DNA of 64,000 nucleotides from Lachnospiraceae bacterium (GCA_017625255.1 JAGALK010000034.1:1-64000), one strand, 5' to 3'. Shown: positions 53,507 to 62,291, numbered from the stretch's first letter. Notes: generated from the sequence alone by a model not told the origin. Numbers and translations are program-made.

Positions 53507-54743
53507 GTTTGGCATCAAATTTTGCCAGACTCATGCCTTTAGAAAGTTTGTTGCTATCCTCTAAAAAACAGGCGCGCCGGATGGCATCGCTGCCATATTT
53601 ATCTCTGATAGAATCAAGAGCAGAATTCAATTTAGAAAGCTTTTCATAATTTGTTGATTGAAACATATCATACTGATAAGACTGCTCATAGGTAGCTTTA
53701 CTGGTAGCTATGCCAATTAATCGTATCGGTTCATGTTTCCACATCTGTTCAAATAGCTCACAGGCAGTTTTATAGATTTCTTCTGTAATATTTGTGGCAG
53801 AGTACAGACTTTTTTGATGCGAATATCGTTCAAAATCGCAGGTTACAAGATTTACGCTGACTACACTGATGTAGGCTTTGTCTGCCCGGATTCTTGCACC
53901 TACCATTTCAGCAAGGGAAAGAAGAATCATTTTTGCTGTAGCTGCATCTGTAACATCTGTATGTAAGGTTGTTTCATTGCTGTAACCTTTATTGGCAGTA
54001 TCATGGGAGGCAGAAAAATCCAAATCCCGTCCGTTGGCATAATTCCAAATTGTTTCTCCATGTTTTCGAAAATGGGATGTTAAAAGGGAGGGATTACAGT
54101 TTGCAAGCTCACCAATGGTATGAATGCCTAAGGTGTGCAGTTTTTTTTCTGTAGAACGCCCCACAAAGAAAAGCTCACTCACTGGCAGAGGCCACATTTT
54201 TTGTGAAATTTCCTCAGGGAAAAGAGTATGTGTACGGTTTGGCTTTTCAAATTCCGATGCCATTTTTGCCAGAAGCTTATTCACTGAAACGCCAATATTT
54301 ACTGTAAATCCAAGCTCTTTATAAATGCGTTCTCTAAGGGTGTTGGCGAAATCCACAGGATCGCCATAGAGACTTCTTGTACCTGTCATATCACAAAAGG
54401 CTTCATCAATACTGTATTGCTCAACGGATGGAGCAACTTCCTTTAATAATGTAATAAAAGCGTTGGATTGTTTTACATAATAATTGAAATCAGGAGGAAA
54501 AACCTGAAGATTTGGGCATTTTTCACTGGCACGAACTAATGGTTCACCGGTTTTTATACCGTATTTTTTGGCTGAGGTGGATTTTGCAAGGACGATACCA
54601 TGCCGTTTTTGTTTGTCTCCGCCAATGACGGCACAGATGGTGCGAATATCTGGTTTTTCCGGTTGTTCTTCTAAGTATTTTTTTGCACTCCAAGACAAAA
54701 AAGCGCTATTAACATCTATATGATAAATAATAGAATCTGCCAT
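53478..54743 (-). CDS. dinB: Y-family DNA polymerase (DinB/Pol IV-type)
   Basis: 421 residues from the ATG at 54743, set by AGGAGGTGA just upstream; a GTG at 54752 is inside that ribosome site. Motifs: YHIDVNSAFLSW (catalytic Asp), VIGGDKQKRHGIVLAKS, YSIDEAF (catalytic DE pair), VNIGVSVNKLLAKMASEFEKP, and the thumb helix-hairpin-helix FFVGRSTEKKLHTLGIHTIGELA. The little-finger domain is complete. Role: translesion synthesis. A TTGTCA/18 bp/TATAAT promoter lies upstream on the same strand; no clear LexA box is seen. The last few residues lie in the terminator stem. Confidence 0.92.
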   Translation of the reverse strand: MADSIIYHIDVNSAFLSWSAKKYLEEQPEKPDIRTICAVIGGDKQKRHGIVLAKSTSAKKYGIKTGEPLVRASEKCPNLQVFPPDFNYYVKQSNAFITLLKEVAPSVEQYSIDEAFCDMTGTRSLYGDPVDFANTLRERIYKELGFTVNIGVSVNKLLAKMASEFEKPNRTHTLFPEEISQKMWPLPVSELFFVGRSTEKKLHTLGIHTIGELANCNPSLLTSHFRKHGETIWNYANGRDLDFSASHDTANKGYSNETTLHTDVTDAATAKMILLSLAEMVGARIRADKAYISVVSVNLVTCDFERYSHQKSLYSATNITEEIYKTACELFEQMWKHEPIRLIGIATSKATYEQSYQYDMFQSTNYEKLSKLNSALDSIRDKYGSDAIRRACFLEDSNKLSKGMSLAKFDAKQKRTVDGNS

Positions 54744-54782
54744 ATATATCACCTCCTAAAAAGCGTCCGAAACATTGCTATC

Positions 54783-54812
54783 ATTATAACAATTGTGGTA
54801 TAGTAATGACAA
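54783..54812 (-). promoter_or_regulatory. Promoter of the Y-family polymerase gene
   Basis: On the - strand: TTGTCA (54812-54807), 18-bp spacer, TATAAT (54788-54783). It shares the intergenic space with the divergent gene at 54837. Confidence 0.6.
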
Positions 54813-54836
54813 TACTACATTAAGGAGAAAATCAAA

Positions 54837-55283
54837 ATGAAACCGGAAGAATTGTCACAATTATTAATGAAAATGCGAAAGGATACACAGGAAGGAAAGC
54901 TGTCTTGGCGCATAGATGTACAGACCACAGAGGGAAACGAAGAAAAATATACAGTTTATGAAGAAGAACAGGACTGGATTGTGGACGAGTGCTATGTTTC
55001 TTATTTGTGTAATTATCGCGGACAGGAATTTTGCCTGATTACTTATGAATTGATTAAAACTGCAGGCAAACAGGTAAAGACCAATAATTATCTTTTTTTG
55101 CCGCCATTAGGTGTTCGGCTGTTTTCTTTACATACTTTGCTGCCACATAGCGTAGATGCAGATGCCATGCTGGTATCACAGGTACATACCCTTTGGGAGG
55201 TTCTTATGGGACTTGTAAAGAAGCAGAGTAATCAGGTAGAATTTCATATAACAGAAGCAAGTGTGAGCATAGAAGAAGGCTGA
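54837..55283 (+). CDS. Conserved-looking protein of unknown function
   Basis: 148 residues, acidic, no signal peptide or membrane segment. It begins KPEELSQLLMKMRKDTQEGKLSWRIDVQTTEG and has a central beta-rich stretch (CYVSYLCNYRGQEFCLITYELIKT) and a helical end with HTLWEVLMGLVKKQ. I do not recognise a domain. AAGGAG precedes ATG 54837 and the gene is 24 bp from the CysN-like gene, with which it is probably co-transcribed; divergent from dinB. Confidence 0.7.
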   Translation: MKPEELSQLLMKMRKDTQEGKLSWRIDVQTTEGNEEKYTVYEEEQDWIVDECYVSYLCNYRGQEFCLITYELIKTAGKQVKTNNYLFLPPLGVRLFSLHTLLPHSVDADAMLVSQVHTLWEVLMGLVKKQSNQVEFHITEASVSIEEG

Positions 55284-55307
55284 CTATATATACAAAGGAG
55301 GGGTCGC

Positions 55308-57164
55308 ATGGGTGTTCCGCAGGTATTAAATTTGATTGAATTAGAGGCAGTGTACCAGATGCGTGAATGCTTTTCTGAGGGGAGAAAAAGTACACTATAT
55401 GCGCAAAATGAAGAAGAAAAAGCGGAATTAGAGCTTTTGGCGAAGAAAGCAATTTTTCCGGAAAAGCCATTGATTTCTTTTGTATCTGGGGAAGAAGAGA
55501 AGGATATGGCTGAGGTTTTTAAATACAGCAGATATTTTGCAGGAAAGAAACAGATACGCAGATTTGTCACCTGCGGCGGTGTAGATGACGGAAAATCTAC
55601 GCTGATTGGCAGGATTATTTATGAGGCGGCATCTAAGCAGGAAAAAGAGAAAATCCATCAGAATCAGGCATATTTAAGATGTGATGGAACGGTAGATTTT
55701 GCTATGCTGGCGGGCTGCTCTGAAGAAGAAGCGAGACAGGGAATTACAGTTCAGGTGTCTTATAGTGTATTTGAACAGGGAGATTGTGCGTTTCTGATGG
55801 CAGATGTACCGGGACATGAAGAATATACTTATAATATGGCATATGCTGCATTAGGAGCTGAATCTGCGGTTGTTATGACAGCGGCTAATAAGGGGATTGT
55901 ACCCCAGACAAAAAGGCATGTCCGTATCTGTTATTTTATGGGTATCCGCAGTATAGTATTTGCTGTGAATAAGATGGATTTGGTTTCTTATAATCAGGAA
56001 ATCTTTTTGCAGGTAGAAAGAGAAATTGCCGCTATGATGCAGGAATACCCGGATTGTAATTTTTGCATTGTGCCTGTGGCTGCAAAGGCAGGAGAGAATA
56101 TCACAACGCCCTGTGCAGATATGCTTTGGTATAAAAACGGGACACTTTTAGATGCTATTCGTGAAATTGAAATTCCAAAAGAAAGGACAGGCACGGATTT
56201 TTGTATGCAGGTACAAAGAGTATGTAAGTCTAGTCAGATGGATGGCGCAAAGGTAAAGCAGCGGGTAATTCAAGGGGAAGTATTGTCTGGTACTTTAAGT
56301 ATTGGAGACGAAGTGCTTATTTATCCTACCTTAGAAAAATCTACAGTAACGGGCTTATATGCATTGGACACACCTGTATCCAGAATAGGAGCAAAAATTC
56401 CGGCAGGCATAGAATTTGCAAGGGAACTAGATGTAACAAGGGGGTATATTCTGGCAAAGGAAGATAACCTGACCGTAGAGGAACGAATAGAAGCGGACAT
56501 TTTATGGACAGCAGACAATCGTCTGACACAGGGGAAGCGGTATGAGATTCAATGTGGCAGCAGAAAGAGCACAGCAGTTATCACAAAAATCTGTTATCAG
56601 ATGGATGTAAATACTGGTGAGCATAAATATGCAGAATATGTAGTCAAAAATGCTTTGGCGCGATGTGAATTATCCTTTTCCACACCTTTTGCAATTGCTT
56701 GTGTACAGGAAAATAGAAGTCTTGGGACATTTCGTATAATAGATCGTAAGGATAAATCTTTGGCAGGCTATGGTAATGTCATGCGAACAATTTCTGAGGA
56801 TGCGTGGAAAGAAGAAGGCCGCCCCGTAACAGCAGGAGAACGAGAAGCTGCTTTAGGTCAAAAATCCGGCATGATTCTTTTGGAAAAAACGGATTGTGTC
56901 GATGTATGGATGAATTATGTAGAAAGGTATCTGCTTCGTATGGGATTTCATACAATGCAAACGGTATTATTGGAAAAGGACACAAGAGAAATCAATAGAA
57001 TCGGTCAATTACTAGCGGCTGGATTGATTTTGCTTTTACCAATAGAAGCAGGTGATAAAAAGTGGTTAGAAGGTTTATTAGAGGAAAAATACATATTTGA
57101 TTGTGCAGTAGAAGGACAAGTTCCCCGTAAAATCAAACAATGGGCATCAAAATTGATAGATTAG
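55308..57164 (+). CDS. CysN-like GTPase (sulfate adenylyltransferase large subunit type) with degenerate APS-kinase-like C-terminus
   Basis: 618 residues. Residues ~1-80 are an extension with no family match that I can see. The GTPase domain has G1 GGVDDGKSTLIGR (K96), G3 DVPGHEEYTYNM and G4 NKMD, the CysN pattern, followed by two beta-barrel domains to ~480. The last ~120 residues align in outline with APS kinase (RPVTAGEREAALGQ, then REINRIGQLLAAGLILLLPIE), but the P-loop GLSGSGKST is replaced by EKTDCVDVWMN, so it cannot bind ATP normally. No cysD is adjacent. AAAGGAGGGG precedes ATG 55308. Sulfate activation is therefore uncertain. Confidence 0.82.
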   Translation: MGVPQVLNLIELEAVYQMRECFSEGRKSTLYAQNEEEKAELELLAKKAIFPEKPLISFVSGEEEKDMAEVFKYSRYFAGKKQIRRFVTCGGVDDGKSTLIGRIIYEAASKQEKEKIHQNQAYLRCDGTVDFAMLAGCSEEEARQGITVQVSYSVFEQGDCAFLMADVPGHEEYTYNMAYAALGAESAVVMTAANKGIVPQTKRHVRICYFMGIRSIVFAVNKMDLVSYNQEIFLQVEREIAAMMQEYPDCNFCIVPVAAKAGENITTPCADMLWYKNGTLLDAIREIEIPKERTGTDFCMQVQRVCKSSQMDGAKVKQRVIQGEVLSGTLSIGDEVLIYPTLEKSTVTGLYALDTPVSRIGAKIPAGIEFARELDVTRGYILAKEDNLTVEERIEADILWTADNRLTQGKRYEIQCGSRKSTAVITKICYQMDVNTGEHKYAEYVVKNALARCELSFSTPFAIACVQENRSLGTFRIIDRKDKSLAGYGNVMRTISEDAWKEEGRPVTAGEREAALGQKSGMILLEKTDCVDVWMNYVERYLLRMGFHTMQTVLLEKDTREINRIGQLLAAGLILLLPIEAGDKKWLEGLLEEKYIFDCAVEGQVPRKIKQWASKLID

Positions 57165-57170
57165 AACGGT

Positions 57171-57217
57171 AAAAAAGGCGGTGTGCCTCTGAGTAATCAG
57201 AGACACACTGCCTTTTT
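57171..57217 (+). terminator. Terminator after the CysN-like gene
   Basis: AAAAAGGCGGTGTGCCTCTGA - GTAA - TCAGAGACACACTGCCTTTTT; ~20-bp stem with one mismatch, T5. Confidence 0.92.
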
Positions 57218-57230
57218 AAGGGGAGAGTTT

Positions 57231-57329
57231 ATGAAAAAGTTTTGTTTGTTATCAAATGAAGTAATGAGTGGGGGAACTTCATTTGATGAGATTAGTATAT
57301 CCGTAAATTGTGTTTTTTTGGTGTCTTAA
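57231..57329 (+). CDS. Possible small ORF (32 residues) in the met gene leader region
   Basis: ATG 57231 has GGGGAGAG upstream and the frame runs 32 codons (MKKFCLLSNEVMSGGTSFDE...). It contains a perfect 12-bp inverted repeat (57251-57262 with 57276-57287). No family is recognised and no promoter is clear. It could be a leader peptide, a small protein or noise; a terminator follows at 57387. Confidence 0.3.
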   Translation: MKKFCLLSNEVMSGGTSFDEISISVNCVFLVS

Positions 57330-57386
57330 AAGTGAAGCATTTATGAAGAATCGTGAACAAAGTTTAAAAAATATATAAAGTGAAAG

Positions 57387-57431
57387 ATATGATTTGCTAT
57401 AAGTTAAAGCTATAGCAGGTCATATTTTTTT
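57387..57431 (+). terminator. Terminator-like hairpin upstream of the met genes
   Basis: ATATGATTTGCTATA - 9-nt loop - TATAGCAGGTCATAT, 15 bp with two U.G pairs, then T7. It lies ahead of the promoter at 57436, so it would end a transcript entering from the left, such as the small ORF. Confidence 0.75.
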
Positions 57432-57435
57432 GGAA

Positions 57436-57465
57436 TTAACAGCCTTATGAAAAAAGCGGTATACT
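57436..57465 (+). promoter_or_regulatory. Promoter of the PLP-enzyme operon
   Basis: TTAACA (57436-57441), 18-bp spacer, TATACT (57460-57465); 40 bp before ATG 57506. Confidence 0.55.
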
Positions 57466-57505
57466 AAAAACATAGTAAAAAACTAGGAATAAGGAGGCGT
57501 TTAGG

Positions 57506-58675
57506 ATGTACGAGGTAGAAACAAAATGCATTCATCTTATGAATAAAGATACTTCCTGCGATAAGTCAGGAGCAGTCAGTTTTCCCATTTATCAGACAGC
57601 GACATTTGCACATGAGGGATTTGGAAGAAGTACGGGATATGATTATAGTCGGACACAAAATCCTACCAGAGAACAGGTAGAAAAAATAGTTGCAGGTTTG
57701 GAAGGCGGAATAGATGCTGTTGCTTTTTCTAGTGGAATGGCAGCAATTGCAGCATTGATGGAAATTTTTTCGCCGGGGGATGAAGTAATTGTAGACGAAG
57801 ATCTTTATGGCGGCAGTACGCGATTATTTTCAAATATCAGTGAAAAAAATGGAATTAAAATTATAAGCTTGGATTTTAAAAGGGATGAGATAGAGCCGTA
57901 TATTACCAAACAGACAAAGGCTATTTATTTTGAAACACCTACAAATCCAATGATGCATGTGATAGACATTCAGAAAATTTCAAAAATTAGCAAAAAATAT
58001 CAGCTTTTACTTATTGTAGATAATACATTTTTATCTCCCTATTTTCAGAATCCTTTAAAGCTTGGAGCTGATATTGTGATACATAGCGGGACAAAATATC
58101 TTAGCGGACATAATGATACTTTAGCAGGCTTTATAGTATCCTTACAGCCTGAAATTGCAGAAAAAATCAGATATATTATAAAAACTACCGGTGCAGGATT
58201 GGCCCCTTTTGACAGTTGGCTTGTATTAAGAGGGATAAAGACGCTTGCGATAAGAATGGAAAGAGCACAGGAAAATGCGTTTTATTTGGCAGACTGGTTA
58301 AAATCAAGACCTGAAGTAACTAGAGTAATTTATCCGGGGCTGGAAGAACATCTAGGACATATGCTATTGAAAGAACAGGCAAAGGGATTTGGGGCAATGC
58401 TGACTTTTGAAGTGAAATCTAAAGCATTTGCTGAGCAGATATTGAATCGTGTGAAGCTAATACAATTTGCTGAAAGTTTAGGAGGCGTAGAATCTCTGAT
58501 TACTTATCCGATAACACAAACACATGCAGATGTACCACCAGAGGCTTTAGAAAAGAGTGGTATAACAGACAAAGTTCTTCGTCTGTCCGTTGGGATTGAA
58601 AATGCAAAGGATTTGATAGAGGATTTACAACAGGCTTTTGTTCCTGATAAGGAGGAAATTTATGGGAGAAAATAA
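57506..58675 (+). CDS. Cys/Met-metabolism PLP enzyme (cystathionine gamma-synthase/beta- or gamma-lyase type)
   Basis: 389 residues, full length for the MetB/MetC/MetZ family. The PLP lysine is K197 in HSGTKYLSGHND; YDYSRTQNPTR, SSGMAAI and DNTFLSPYFQNPLKLGAD are the other cofactor-site motifs. It catalyses gamma-replacement or elimination on cystathionine or O-acyl-homoserine; the exact reaction cannot be told from motifs. The following gene, an MalY/PatB-type C-S lyase, overlaps its end by 14 bp, so a gamma-synthase followed by a beta-lyase (cysteine to homocysteine) is a reasonable reading. AAGGAGG precedes the start. Confidence 0.88.
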   Translation: MYEVETKCIHLMNKDTSCDKSGAVSFPIYQTATFAHEGFGRSTGYDYSRTQNPTREQVEKIVAGLEGGIDAVAFSSGMAAIAALMEIFSPGDEVIVDEDLYGGSTRLFSNISEKNGIKIISLDFKRDEIEPYITKQTKAIYFETPTNPMMHVIDIQKISKISKKYQLLLIVDNTFLSPYFQNPLKLGADIVIHSGTKYLSGHNDTLAGFIVSLQPEIAEKIRYIIKTTGAGLAPFDSWLVLRGIKTLAIRMERAQENAFYLADWLKSRPEVTRVIYPGLEEHLGHMLLKEQAKGFGAMLTFEVKSKAFAEQILNRVKLIQFAESLGGVESLITYPITQTHADVPPEALEKSGITDKVLRLSVGIENAKDLIEDLQQAFVPDKEEIYGRK

Positions 58676-59837
58676 TCTTGATTTTGATACAGTGATACCT
58701 CGAAGAGGTACTAAAAGTTTAAAATATGATTTTGCTCAAAAAAGAGGAAAACCCAAAGATATATTGCCCTTATGGGTGGCAGATATGGACTTTAAAACAT
58801 CCTCCTATATTATTGAAGCTTTAGAGCAGATGAGCAGACATGGAATCTATGGGTATAGTGAGTCCGATGAAGAATATTTTGAACTGTTAAAGGGGTGGAT
58901 GAAGCGCAGACATAGCTGGGATATCGAAGAATCATGGCTTGTAAAAACGCCTGGTATAGTATTTGCGTTGGCAATGGCAGTACGGGCATTTACCAAAAAG
59001 GGGGAGGGTGTGCTGATTCAGCAGCCGGTATATTATCCTTTTGAAGAAGTTATTTTGGATAATGCAAGAAAATTAGTGGTGAATGAATTAGTACAGTCTG
59101 AAAGTGGAAAATATGAGATGGATTATGAGGATTTTGAACAGAAAATTATAACAGAAAATGTAAAACTGTTTATTTTGTGCAGTCCTCATAATCCGGTAGG
59201 AAGAGTATGGACAAAGGAGGAACTTGCAAAAATTGGTGATATTTGTCTAAAGCATAATGTGATTGTCGTGAGTGACGAAATACATTCGGATTTTGTTTTT
59301 CAGAAAAAGCATACGGTGTTTACAACTGTAAAAAAAGAGTATGAGAAAATCAGTTTGGTATGTACTTCACCGGGCAAATCATTTAATATTGCAGGATTTC
59401 AGGTGTCAAATATATGTATTCCAAATGCTGCATTGCGTGAGCGATTTTGCAGAGAGATTGCAGCAGCTGGTTATAGTCAGTTGAATCTTGCAGGGCTTAT
59501 AGCCTGCGAAGCGGCATATCAATATGGTGATGAATGGCTGGATGCAGTAGTGTCTTATATTGGCGAGAATGCCAGATATACAAAGGACTTTCTGAGAAAA
59601 TATCTGCCCAAGGTAAAAATGACAGAATTAGAAGGAACTTATCTTGTGTGGCTGGATTTTAGAGCATATGAATTGAGTGACGATGAATTAGATAGGCGTG
59701 TAATAGAAGAGGCAGGAGTGTGGTTAGACAGAGGCGATATGTTTGGGCAGGGTGGTTTTGGATTTCAGAGAATAAATATTGCCTGCCCAAGAAGTATCTT
59801 AAAAGAAGCCTTAGAAGGCTTAGCAAAAGCGTTTTAA
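58662..59837 (+). CDS. MalY/PatB-family PLP-dependent C-S (cystathionine beta-) lyase
   Basis: 391 residues from ATG 58662 (AAGGAGG 7 bases upstream; the in-frame TTG 58638 has none). Fold type I aminotransferase: LWVADMDF near the N-terminus, SPHNPVGRVW, VSDEIHSDFVF and the PLP lysine K239 in SPGKSFNIAGFQ, with C-terminal RINIACPR, all typical of MalY/PatB. Expected reaction: cystathionine to homocysteine, pyruvate and ammonia. Overlap with the upstream gene implies coupled translation. Confidence 0.9.
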   Translation: MGENNLDFDTVIPRRGTKSLKYDFAQKRGKPKDILPLWVADMDFKTSSYIIEALEQMSRHGIYGYSESDEEYFELLKGWMKRRHSWDIEESWLVKTPGIVFALAMAVRAFTKKGEGVLIQQPVYYPFEEVILDNARKLVVNELVQSESGKYEMDYEDFEQKIITENVKLFILCSPHNPVGRVWTKEELAKIGDICLKHNVIVVSDEIHSDFVFQKKHTVFTTVKKEYEKISLVCTSPGKSFNIAGFQVSNICIPNAALRERFCREIAAAGYSQLNLAGLIACEAAYQYGDEWLDAVVSYIGENARYTKDFLRKYLPKVKMTELEGTYLVWLDFRAYELSDDELDRRVIEEAGVWLDRGDMFGQGGFGFQRINIACPRSILKEALEGLAKAF

Positions 59838-59866
59838 ATCTTTGCAATACCTTTGCGGTGAATTTA

Positions 59867-59895
59867 TTGAATCTTTTGCGGTAATGTGATAAAGT
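59867..59895 (+). promoter_or_regulatory. Possible promoter of the dehydrogenase/malic enzyme operon
   Basis: TTGAAT (59867-59872), 17-bp spacer, TAAAGT (59890-59895). TTTGCGGT occurs twice in the region (near 59852 and 59874), which could be a regulator half-site pair. No clear Rex box. Confidence 0.35.
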
Positions 59896-59945
59896 TACTC
59901 TCGTATTAATATATAAAATAAATTTATGATATAGAGAGGAATAAT

Positions 59946-60890
59946 ATGAAGACGCATAAGGACAAGATTGTGGTAGTCGGAGCCGGAAATGTCGGAGAAG
60001 CCATCGCATATACGCTGATGGTTCGCAAACAGGCAAATGACATTGTACTGGTAGATGTAAATGAAGATCGGGCAAAAGGAGCAGCGTTAGATATTGCCCA
60101 TGGTACCAGTTTTTTTAAACAGGTATGGGTTAGACAGGGCGGATATGAAGAGTGTGCAGATGCAAAGATGATTATTATTACCGCAGGCGTTGCCAGAAAA
60201 CCGGGACAGACACGCTTAGAATTAGCAAAAACTAATATATCCATTGTACAGGATATTACAGCAAACATTATGAAATATGCAAAAAATCCATTGATTTTAG
60301 TGGTTTCTAATCCGGCAGATATTACAACAATGGCTGTACAGCAGGCATCCGGACTTTCTCCGGAGCGCGTAATTGGAAGCGGTACATCATTAGATACAGC
60401 AAGATTCCGTTATTTGCTCAGCAAAAAATTGCAGGTAAATATTGAGGACATTAATGCTTATATTATCGGTGAACACGGTGATAGTCAGGTGCCGGTATTT
60501 AGTTCTGCAAATATTGGAGGCTTTCCGCTTAAGGACTTTGCAAGACAGGTGGGAGCTGAAATCAATGAGCAGGAGCTTGCGGAAAGAACCAAAAACGGTG
60601 GTGCAGAAATTATCGGATTAAAAGGAGCTACATTCTATGGTATTGCTATGGCGGTATCAAATATTGTGGAAACCATTGTCAAGGATGACAGTGCTATTAT
60701 TCCGGTAGCACATGTGTTGGATGAAAGTTTTGGGCCATGGGCAGGAGTTGCGATTTCTCTGCCATGTCGAATTGGCTGGGACGGAATTAACCAGACACTT
60801 CGTATACCAATGGATTATTTTGAAAAAACCAGAATGGATGATTCTGTGAATACATTAAAAGAGTTTGCAAAGGAACTGGAATTGCTGTAA
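59946..60890 (+). CDS. LDH/MDH-superfamily dehydrogenase, probably malate dehydrogenase of the LDH-like type
   Basis: 314 residues, NAD-binding GAGNVGEAIAYTL at the N-terminus, catalytic His in IIGEHGDSQVP, substrate Arg in TSLDTARFR and loop Arg R90. The mobile loop reads TAGVARKPGQTR: R84 occupies the position where lactate dehydrogenases have Gln (dogfish Gln102) and malate dehydrogenases have Arg. By automatic similarity it would be called L-lactate dehydrogenase, but the discriminating residue favours oxaloacetate/malate. The next gene, 25 bp on, is malic enzyme, which uses malate, so the pair makes metabolic sense. GAGAGGA precedes ATG 59946. Confidence 0.85.
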   Translation: MKTHKDKIVVVGAGNVGEAIAYTLMVRKQANDIVLVDVNEDRAKGAALDIAHGTSFFKQVWVRQGGYEECADAKMIIITAGVARKPGQTRLELAKTNISIVQDITANIMKYAKNPLILVVSNPADITTMAVQQASGLSPERVIGSGTSLDTARFRYLLSKKLQVNIEDINAYIIGEHGDSQVPVFSSANIGGFPLKDFARQVGAEINEQELAERTKNGGAEIIGLKGATFYGIAMAVSNIVETIVKDDSAIIPVAHVLDESFGPWAGVAISLPCRIGWDGINQTLRIPMDYFEKTRMDDSVNTLKEFAKELELL

Positions 60891-60915
60891 ACTGTAATTT
60901 AGGAGGAAAATAAAG

Positions 60916-62094
60916 ATGGATAAAAAAGAATTTGCATTGAAACAGCATGAAGAATGGAATGGAAAAATCGAAGTCGTAAGCAGAGCGAAGGTAGAAACAC
61001 CAGAGGATTTGGCAGTTGCCTATACACCGGGAGTTGCAGAGCCATGTCTTGAAATTTCAAAGGATGTGGATCTATCTTATACATACACCCGTCGTGGAAA
61101 TATGGTTGCCGTTGTAACGGATGGTACAGCCGTTTTAGGTCTTGGAGATATTGGTCCGGAAGCAGGTATGCCAGTTATGGAAGGAAAGTGTGTGCTTTTC
61201 AAAGAATTTGGTGGTGTAGATGCTTTCCCTCTATGTGTACGCAGTAAAAGTGTAGATGATATTGTTCGTACAGTAGAGCTTTTAGCAGGAAGCTTTGGTG
61301 GAGTAAACTTAGAAGATATTTCTGCACCAAGATGTTTTGAAATTGAGCGACAGTTAAAAGAAAAATGTGATATTCCAATTTTCCATGATGATCAGCATGG
61401 TACAGCAGTTGTTACCGCAGCTGCAATGTTAAACGCATTAAAGGTAACAGGCAAAAAACTCTCAGAAATCAAAGTTGTTACCTCCGGTGCAGGTGCAGCA
61501 GGTATTGCTATTATCAAGTTATTAATTAGCCTTGGTCTTAAGAATGTCATTATGTGTGACCGTACAGGTGCAATTTATGAGGGTCGTGAAGGCTTAAATG
61601 AAGAAAAGCAGGAAATGGCTAAAATTTCCAATAGAAATATGGAAAAGGGAACATTAGAAGAAGTGATTAAGGGAGCAGATGTATTTATTGGTGTTTCTGC
61701 GCCGGGAACTGTTACTGAGGACATGGTAAAATCCATGGCAGAGAATCCAATTCTTTTCCCAATGGCAAATCCGGTTCCTGAAATTATGCCTGAATTAGCA
61801 AAAAGTGCAGGTGCTACAGTTGTAGGAACAGGAAGAAGTGATTTCCCAAATCAGATTAATAATGTTCTTGCATTCCCTGGTATTTTCAGAGGTGCATTAG
61901 ATGTCAGAGCTTCTGATATCAATGCAGAAATGAAAGTAGCAGCTGCTTATGCTATTGCAAATCTGATTACTGATGATGAATTAAATGCGGATTACATTAT
62001 TCCAAATCCGTTTGACAAGAGAGTAGCAAAAGCTGTTGCAGAGGCTGTTTCTAAAGCGGCTATTGAAACAGGAGTTGCTCGTATTGAAAAATAA
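60916..62094 (+). CDS. NAD(P)-dependent malic enzyme
   Basis: 392 residues, the short bacterial form without the phosphotransacetylase-like extension of MaeB. Conserved segments: VAYTPGVAEPC, RRGNMVAVVTDGTAVLGLGDIGP, the metal site FHDDQHGTAVV, the nucleotide-binding SGAGAAGIAI and NPVPEIMPE. Reaction: malate to pyruvate and CO2 with NAD(P)H, or the reverse. GGAGGA precedes the start. Probably one transcript with the upstream dehydrogenase, giving oxaloacetate-malate-pyruvate interconversion. A terminator follows. Confidence 0.93.
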   Translation: MDKKEFALKQHEEWNGKIEVVSRAKVETPEDLAVAYTPGVAEPCLEISKDVDLSYTYTRRGNMVAVVTDGTAVLGLGDIGPEAGMPVMEGKCVLFKEFGGVDAFPLCVRSKSVDDIVRTVELLAGSFGGVNLEDISAPRCFEIERQLKEKCDIPIFHDDQHGTAVVTAAAMLNALKVTGKKLSEIKVVTSGAGAAGIAIIKLLISLGLKNVIMCDRTGAIYEGREGLNEEKQEMAKISNRNMEKGTLEEVIKGADVFIGVSAPGTVTEDMVKSMAENPILFPMANPVPEIMPELAKSAGATVVGTGRSDFPNQINNVLAFPGIFRGALDVRASDINAEMKVAAAYAIANLITDDELNADYIIPNPFDKRVAKAVAEAVSKAAIETGVARIEK

Positions 62095-62116
62095 TTAATT
62101 GTATATAGAATCGTTT

Positions 62117-62152
62117 AATCGTCTCATTCTTTCAAAGGATGAGGCGATTTTT
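62117..62152 (+). terminator. Terminator after malic enzyme gene
   Basis: AATCGTCTCAT - 11-nt loop - ATGAGGCGATT (one U.G pair), followed by a T run. Confidence 0.85.
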
Positions 62153-62204
62153 GCTATAAAAAAAAGCTATAGCCAGCCATATATAAATGGAAGAATCCAT
62201 TCTA

Positions 62205-62264
62205 TTGACAAAAAAAGGAAAATCCGTTACCCTAAATACATACAAACCCTATCGAATTAATAGG
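62205..62264 (+). promoter_or_regulatory. Promoter region and possible operator of the amino acid ABC transporter
   Basis: TTGACA at 62205-62210, 17 bp, then a poor -10 (TACCCT, 62228-62233), so an activator may be needed. Downstream, CCTAT (62248-62252) and ATAGG (62260-62264) form an inverted repeat around CGAATTA that could be an operator. The regulator is unknown. Confidence 0.4.
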
Positions 62265-62291
62265 AAATAAAAAAGAAAAGAGGAAAATATT

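Noticed and set aside
57218-57505. T-box or SAM riboswitch ahead of the met genes
   Set aside because: No T-box GGUGGNACCGCG-type sequence or SAM-I core is visible; only plain hairpins are seen.
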